This document shows, in pieces, positions 61,813-64,000 of a stretch of 64,000 nucleotides of DNA. The notes beneath the pieces were generated by a model, which worked only from the letters and a program-made list of their open reading frames with translations, ran no database searches and was not told the DNA's origin. Source of the stretch: Cohnella zeiphila (GTDB lineage Bacteria > Bacillota > Bacilli > Paenibacillales > Paenibacillaceae). Positions within the stretch are counted from its first letter, which is position 1. Every line of letters starts with the position of its first letter. The DNA lies in assembly GCF_014212055.1 (NCBI RefSeq), contig NZ_JACJVO010000036.1, forward strand, positions 109,483-173,482, given 5' to 3'. The position numbers were made by a program, and so were the translations under genes.

Positions 61813-62730
61813 TCAATATAATGGATGTTTCATGACCGGACCTGGGATAGCGGGGGAAGCAATCATGGCCATAAAGTTAGCCGCTGGCGCCAGAGGCTCT
61901 TCACCAATCCGGGTGTAAAGCCGGATCGGGTCCTTGACGCGCATCCCGGGAATGCGCACCTCCGCAAGCTCGCCGGATTTGAGCTCCCGGGCTACCGCCA
62001 GCGAAGGCACAAAAGAAACGCCGTATCCCGATTTGACGGCTTCAATTGTTTCATGCATCCCTTCAATGCAGATCCCGGTCCGCGGCTTCGGCACTTCATA
62101 GACGTCGCACAGGGAGAAGAGCTTCTTGCGGGTGTAGCTGCCTTCTTCCCTGAGTATAAAAGCGGTTTGCATGAGATCCTGGAGCGTAGCGGCGGAACCG
62201 GCCAATGGGTGGTCCCGATGGACGATGAAGATCAGCTCATCCTCAAGCAGCGTGACGTATTCCAAGCCGGAATCTTTCGGGCCCTCGCCGCAGATGAGCG
62301 CAATGTCCGCCGAGTGGTCGAGCAGACGCTTCATCGCGGTACGGGAGCTGCCTCGGGTCAACTGGACATTCACCTTCGGATACTGCTGCCCGAAACGGAC
62401 AATCCAGGGGGGAAGCACGGTTCGGCCGGGCAGATCCGTGGCACAGATCCGGAGACTGCCTTCGAGACCGTTTTTGAGCGCGTTCATTTCCCGCTCCATT
62501 TCATATTCCAGCGAAAACAGCTGCAGCGCTCGGGTGGCCAGCCGCTCGCCGGCTGGCGTCAATTGAATGGAGCGCCCCTTGGAGGCAACCAGCTTCATCC
62601 CGAGCTCCTGCTCCAGATTCCGCAGTTGGGCGGTGGCTGCGGGCTGGCTGAGCAGCAAGTTGCCGGCGGCCCGGGTCACGCTTCCTGTGCTGGCCACCTC
62701 CGCAAAAACGCGCAATGCGTGCAGATTCAT
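61813..62730 (-). CDS. LysR family transcriptional regulator
   Basis: A 305-residue LysR protein. The helix-turn-helix covers residues 1-60 (MNLHALRVFAEVASTGSVTR and LSQPAATAQLRNLEQELGMK). The effector domain has KVNVQLTRGSSRTAMKRLLD, DIALICGEGPKDSGLEYVTL and SGYGVSFVPSLAVARELKSG. ATG 62730 (minus) follows AAAGGTGGGAGAAGG. It lies upstream of the DinB-like gene, with a gap of about 110 bases, and divergent from PadR. Its target cannot be inferred from the neighbours with confidence. Confidence 0.92.
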   Translation of the reverse strand: MNLHALRVFAEVASTGSVTRAAGNLLLSQPAATAQLRNLEQELGMKLVASKGRSIQLTPAGERLATRALQLFSLEYEMEREMNALKNGLEGSLRICATDLPGRTVLPPWIVRFGQQYPKVNVQLTRGSSRTAMKRLLDHSADIALICGEGPKDSGLEYVTLLEDELIFIVHRDHPLAGSAATLQDLMQTAFILREEGSYTRKKLFSLCDVYEVPKPRTGICIEGMHETIEAVKSGYGVSFVPSLAVARELKSGELAEVRIPGMRVKDPIRLYTRIGEEPLAPAANFMAMIASPAIPGPVMKHPLY

Positions 62731-62874
62731 CCTTCTCCCACCTTTGTCGTTGGCTTGTATTCAAATCGTTTCATAGCGTAAATCATCCATTTCATCAATG
62801 AATCGGAATGTTGTATTTAGAGTATGGATGGATTGTTCTTATTGTATCGTGCAGGATTGTCAGAGCAAAAGCTA

Positions 62875-62913
62875 TTGACAATCCAGCTACTGCGTGTTAC
62901 TTTATAGCAGTAG
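62875..62913 (+). promoter_or_regulatory. Promoter and dyad operator of the PadR operon
   Basis: TTGACA (62875-62880), a 17-base spacer and TACTTT (62898-62903) form a strong sigma-A-like promoter. A perfect inverted repeat CTACTGC (62887-62893) / GCAGTAG (62907-62913) with a 13-base spacing embraces the -10 box and is a likely operator for the PadR protein encoded downstream. Confidence 0.7.
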
Positions 62914-62955
62914 TCAGTAACGCTGCATACCGGTCATACAGAATAGCGAGAGGTG

Positions 62956-63288
62956 ATGGCGCTGGAAAACCTAACGGAAATGCTCAAAGGGGTGCTGGAG
63001 GGCTGCGTCCTTGAAATTATAAGCCGCAACGAAACCTACGGCTACGAAATCACGCGGCGGCTGAACGCCCTCGGCTTCACGGATGTTGTGGAGGGAACGG
63101 TGTACACCATCCTGATCCGGCTTGAAAAAAACAAGCTGGTGGAGATCACCAAGAAGCCCTCCGACATGGGACCGCCTCGAAAGTTTTTCGCGATCAACGA
63201 CGCGGGGCGCGAGGAGCTGAGGAGGTTCTGGGAAAAGTGGGAGTTCGTATCGTCAAAAATGAACGAGTTAAAGGAGAGAAATCCATGA
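62956..63288 (+). CDS. PadR family transcriptional regulator
   Basis: A 110-residue winged-helix regulator with MLKGVLEGCVLEIISRNETY, GYEITRRLNALGFTDVVEGT and VYTILIRLEKNKLVEITKKP, the standard PadR signature. ATG 62956 sits close to AGAGG, and GTG 62953 is a possible alternative. The stop overlaps the start of the DUF1048 gene (ATGA). It probably represses the operon through the dyad at 62887-62913 and responds to an envelope-active compound, as in relatives. Confidence 0.9.
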   Translation: MALENLTEMLKGVLEGCVLEIISRNETYGYEITRRLNALGFTDVVEGTVYTILIRLEKNKLVEITKKPSDMGPPRKFFAINDAGREELRRFWEKWEFVSSKMNELKERNP

Positions 63289-63632
63289 ATTTTTGGGAAA
63301 AAATCACCGGCAACGACATGACGAAAGAAATGAGAGCTTTTGAATCGCGAGCCCAAAAGCTGCCGGCCGGTTATCAAGCGGCATGGAAAGAAGTGAACGG
63401 AAATATTTGGATGTACACCAATTTCTCCGGTCGCAACCTCATGCCCATTCTCGACGGGGTGCTGGGCCTGCTCGAAGAAGCGGCGGCGGACGGTCAGCGT
63501 GTCCAAGAGGTATTGGGCGACGATATCAAAGGCTTCTGTGCGGCGCTGGCCGGCGAAGAAGGGGCAAAGTCATTCCGCGACAAGTGGCGCGAGCAGCTCA
63601 ACCGTAATATCGCAAAAAAATTAGGCAAATAA
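63285..63632 (+). CDS. DUF1048 family protein
   Basis: A 115-residue protein starting at ATG 63285 that overlaps the PadR stop. The sequence has FWEKITGNDMTKEMRAFESR and PAGYQAAWKEVNGNIWMYTN, which match DUF1048, a small helical family always found beside PadR genes. It is translationally coupled to PadR and followed by a second paralogue. Function unknown. Confidence 0.85.
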   Translation: MNFWEKITGNDMTKEMRAFESRAQKLPAGYQAAWKEVNGNIWMYTNFSGRNLMPILDGVLGLLEEAAADGQRVQEVLGDDIKGFCAALAGEEGAKSFRDKWREQLNRNIAKKLGK

Positions 63633-63658
63633 AATGAAGGCAAATAGGAGGATAACAA

Positions 63659-64000
63659 ATGAGCATACAAGATATCATCCAAGGCAAAAAAGAGTGGCGA
63701 GCGCACGTGGCGCGCGTCAAAGCGCTCCCGCAGGATTATCAGATTGTGTATAAAGAGATTCAAAAATATCTCTTTAAGGTCGGCCCCGTTGAACTGACCG
63801 AAGGTACGGGTTTGCTCTCGGGGATTGTCGATCTTTTTGAAGAGGGCGCGGCCGTGGGCAAAGGCGTGCTCGACGTGACGGGCAGGGACGTAGCGGCTTT
63901 TTGCGACGATCTCATCAAAGATTCCAAAACGTACGCCGACATCTACCAAGAATCTGTTAACCAAGAAATGAACAAGGCCATGAAAAAAGCTACGGACAAA
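63659..64000 (+). CDS. DUF1048 family protein, second paralogue (cut by the window end)
   Basis: ATG 63659 follows AGGAGG. 114 codons are visible with no stop; the sequence (IIQGKKEWRAHVARVKALPQ, DYQIVYKEIQKYLFKVGPVE, GLLSGIVDLFEEGAAVGKGV) is a diverged partner of the upstream DUF1048 protein. The end lies beyond the window. It completes the common PadR-DUF1048-DUF1048 module. Confidence 0.82.
   Translation, partial: MSIQDIIQGKKEWRAHVARVKALPQDYQIVYKEIQKYLFKVGPVELTEGTGLLSGIVDLFEEGAAVGKGVLDVTGRDVAAFCDDLIKDSKTYADIYQESVNQEMNKAMKKATDK

Overview
The window looks like chromosome from a spore-forming, Gram-positive Bacillales bacterium of the Paenibacillus/Cohnella type. The signs are a cotJABC spore-coat operon, a spore-germination permease fragment, strong AGGAGG-like ribosome sites with many TTG/GTG starts, and four separate LplA/LplB/LplC-type carbohydrate ABC importers, three of them with a YesN/YesM two-component pair. 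Most of it is GC-rich. The first 7 kb, the MerR gene and the rifampin phosphotransferase region are visibly more AT-rich. No rRNA, tRNA, CRISPR array, prophage or insertion sequence was seen.

Layout. (1) 1-7.3 kb: a sugar importer (binding protein cut by the window edge, two permeases), then a beta-helix/PDZ protein, a TIM-barrel sugar isomerase and a Gfo/Idh/MocA oxidoreductase. (2) 7.3-9.6 kb: a germination-permease fragment and a divergent MerR/oxidoreductase pair. (3) 9.7-23.1 kb: an alpha-mannan locus with a cytoplasmic GH38 mannosidase, an importer, YesN/YesM, a secreted GH76 endo-mannanase, a mannose-6-phosphate isomerase gene that is broken, and a ROK sugar kinase. (4) 23.1-28.2 kb: a possible structured RNA, VanZ-like protein, MFS/HxlR pair, RCC1 fragment, cotJABC and a 31-residue membrane peptide. 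(5) 28.3-40.4 kb: YesN/YesM, importer, a 1056-residue double-FAD oxidoreductase, an FGGY kinase and a lipoprotein. (6) 40.5-49.9 kb: a parallel locus with YesN, SGNH hydrolase, YesM, importer and a second FAD oxidoreductase. (7) 50.3-56.4 kb: an internally duplicated secreted protein, a cell-wall amidase, a GH-D-like glycosidase and a divergent FG-GAP propeller protein. (8) 56.6-64 kb: rifampin phosphotransferase, VanZ-like, LacI, DinB-like and LysR genes, and a PadR-DUF1048-DUF1048 operon.

How the genes fit together. In the mannan locus, GH76 would cut the alpha-1,6 backbone outside the cell, the importer would take up manno-oligosaccharides, GH38 would release mannose, and the ROK kinase plus mannose-6-phosphate isomerase would feed fructose-6-phosphate to glycolysis. 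The isomerase has lost about 95 central residues and carries an in-frame stop, so this last step must be supplied elsewhere or is lost. Near-identical 27-bp elements (23/27 matches) upstream of GH38 and of the binding-protein gene suggest common control by the locus YesN.

The best candidates for something undescribed are the two parallel loci at 28-50 kb. Each joins a YesN/YesM-controlled importer to a PF12831-like FAD oxidoreductase; one of these has two tandem FAD modules and a HEAT-like tail and sits beside a sedoheptulokinase-like FGGY kinase. This points to an oxidative or otherwise unusual route for an unknown sugar.
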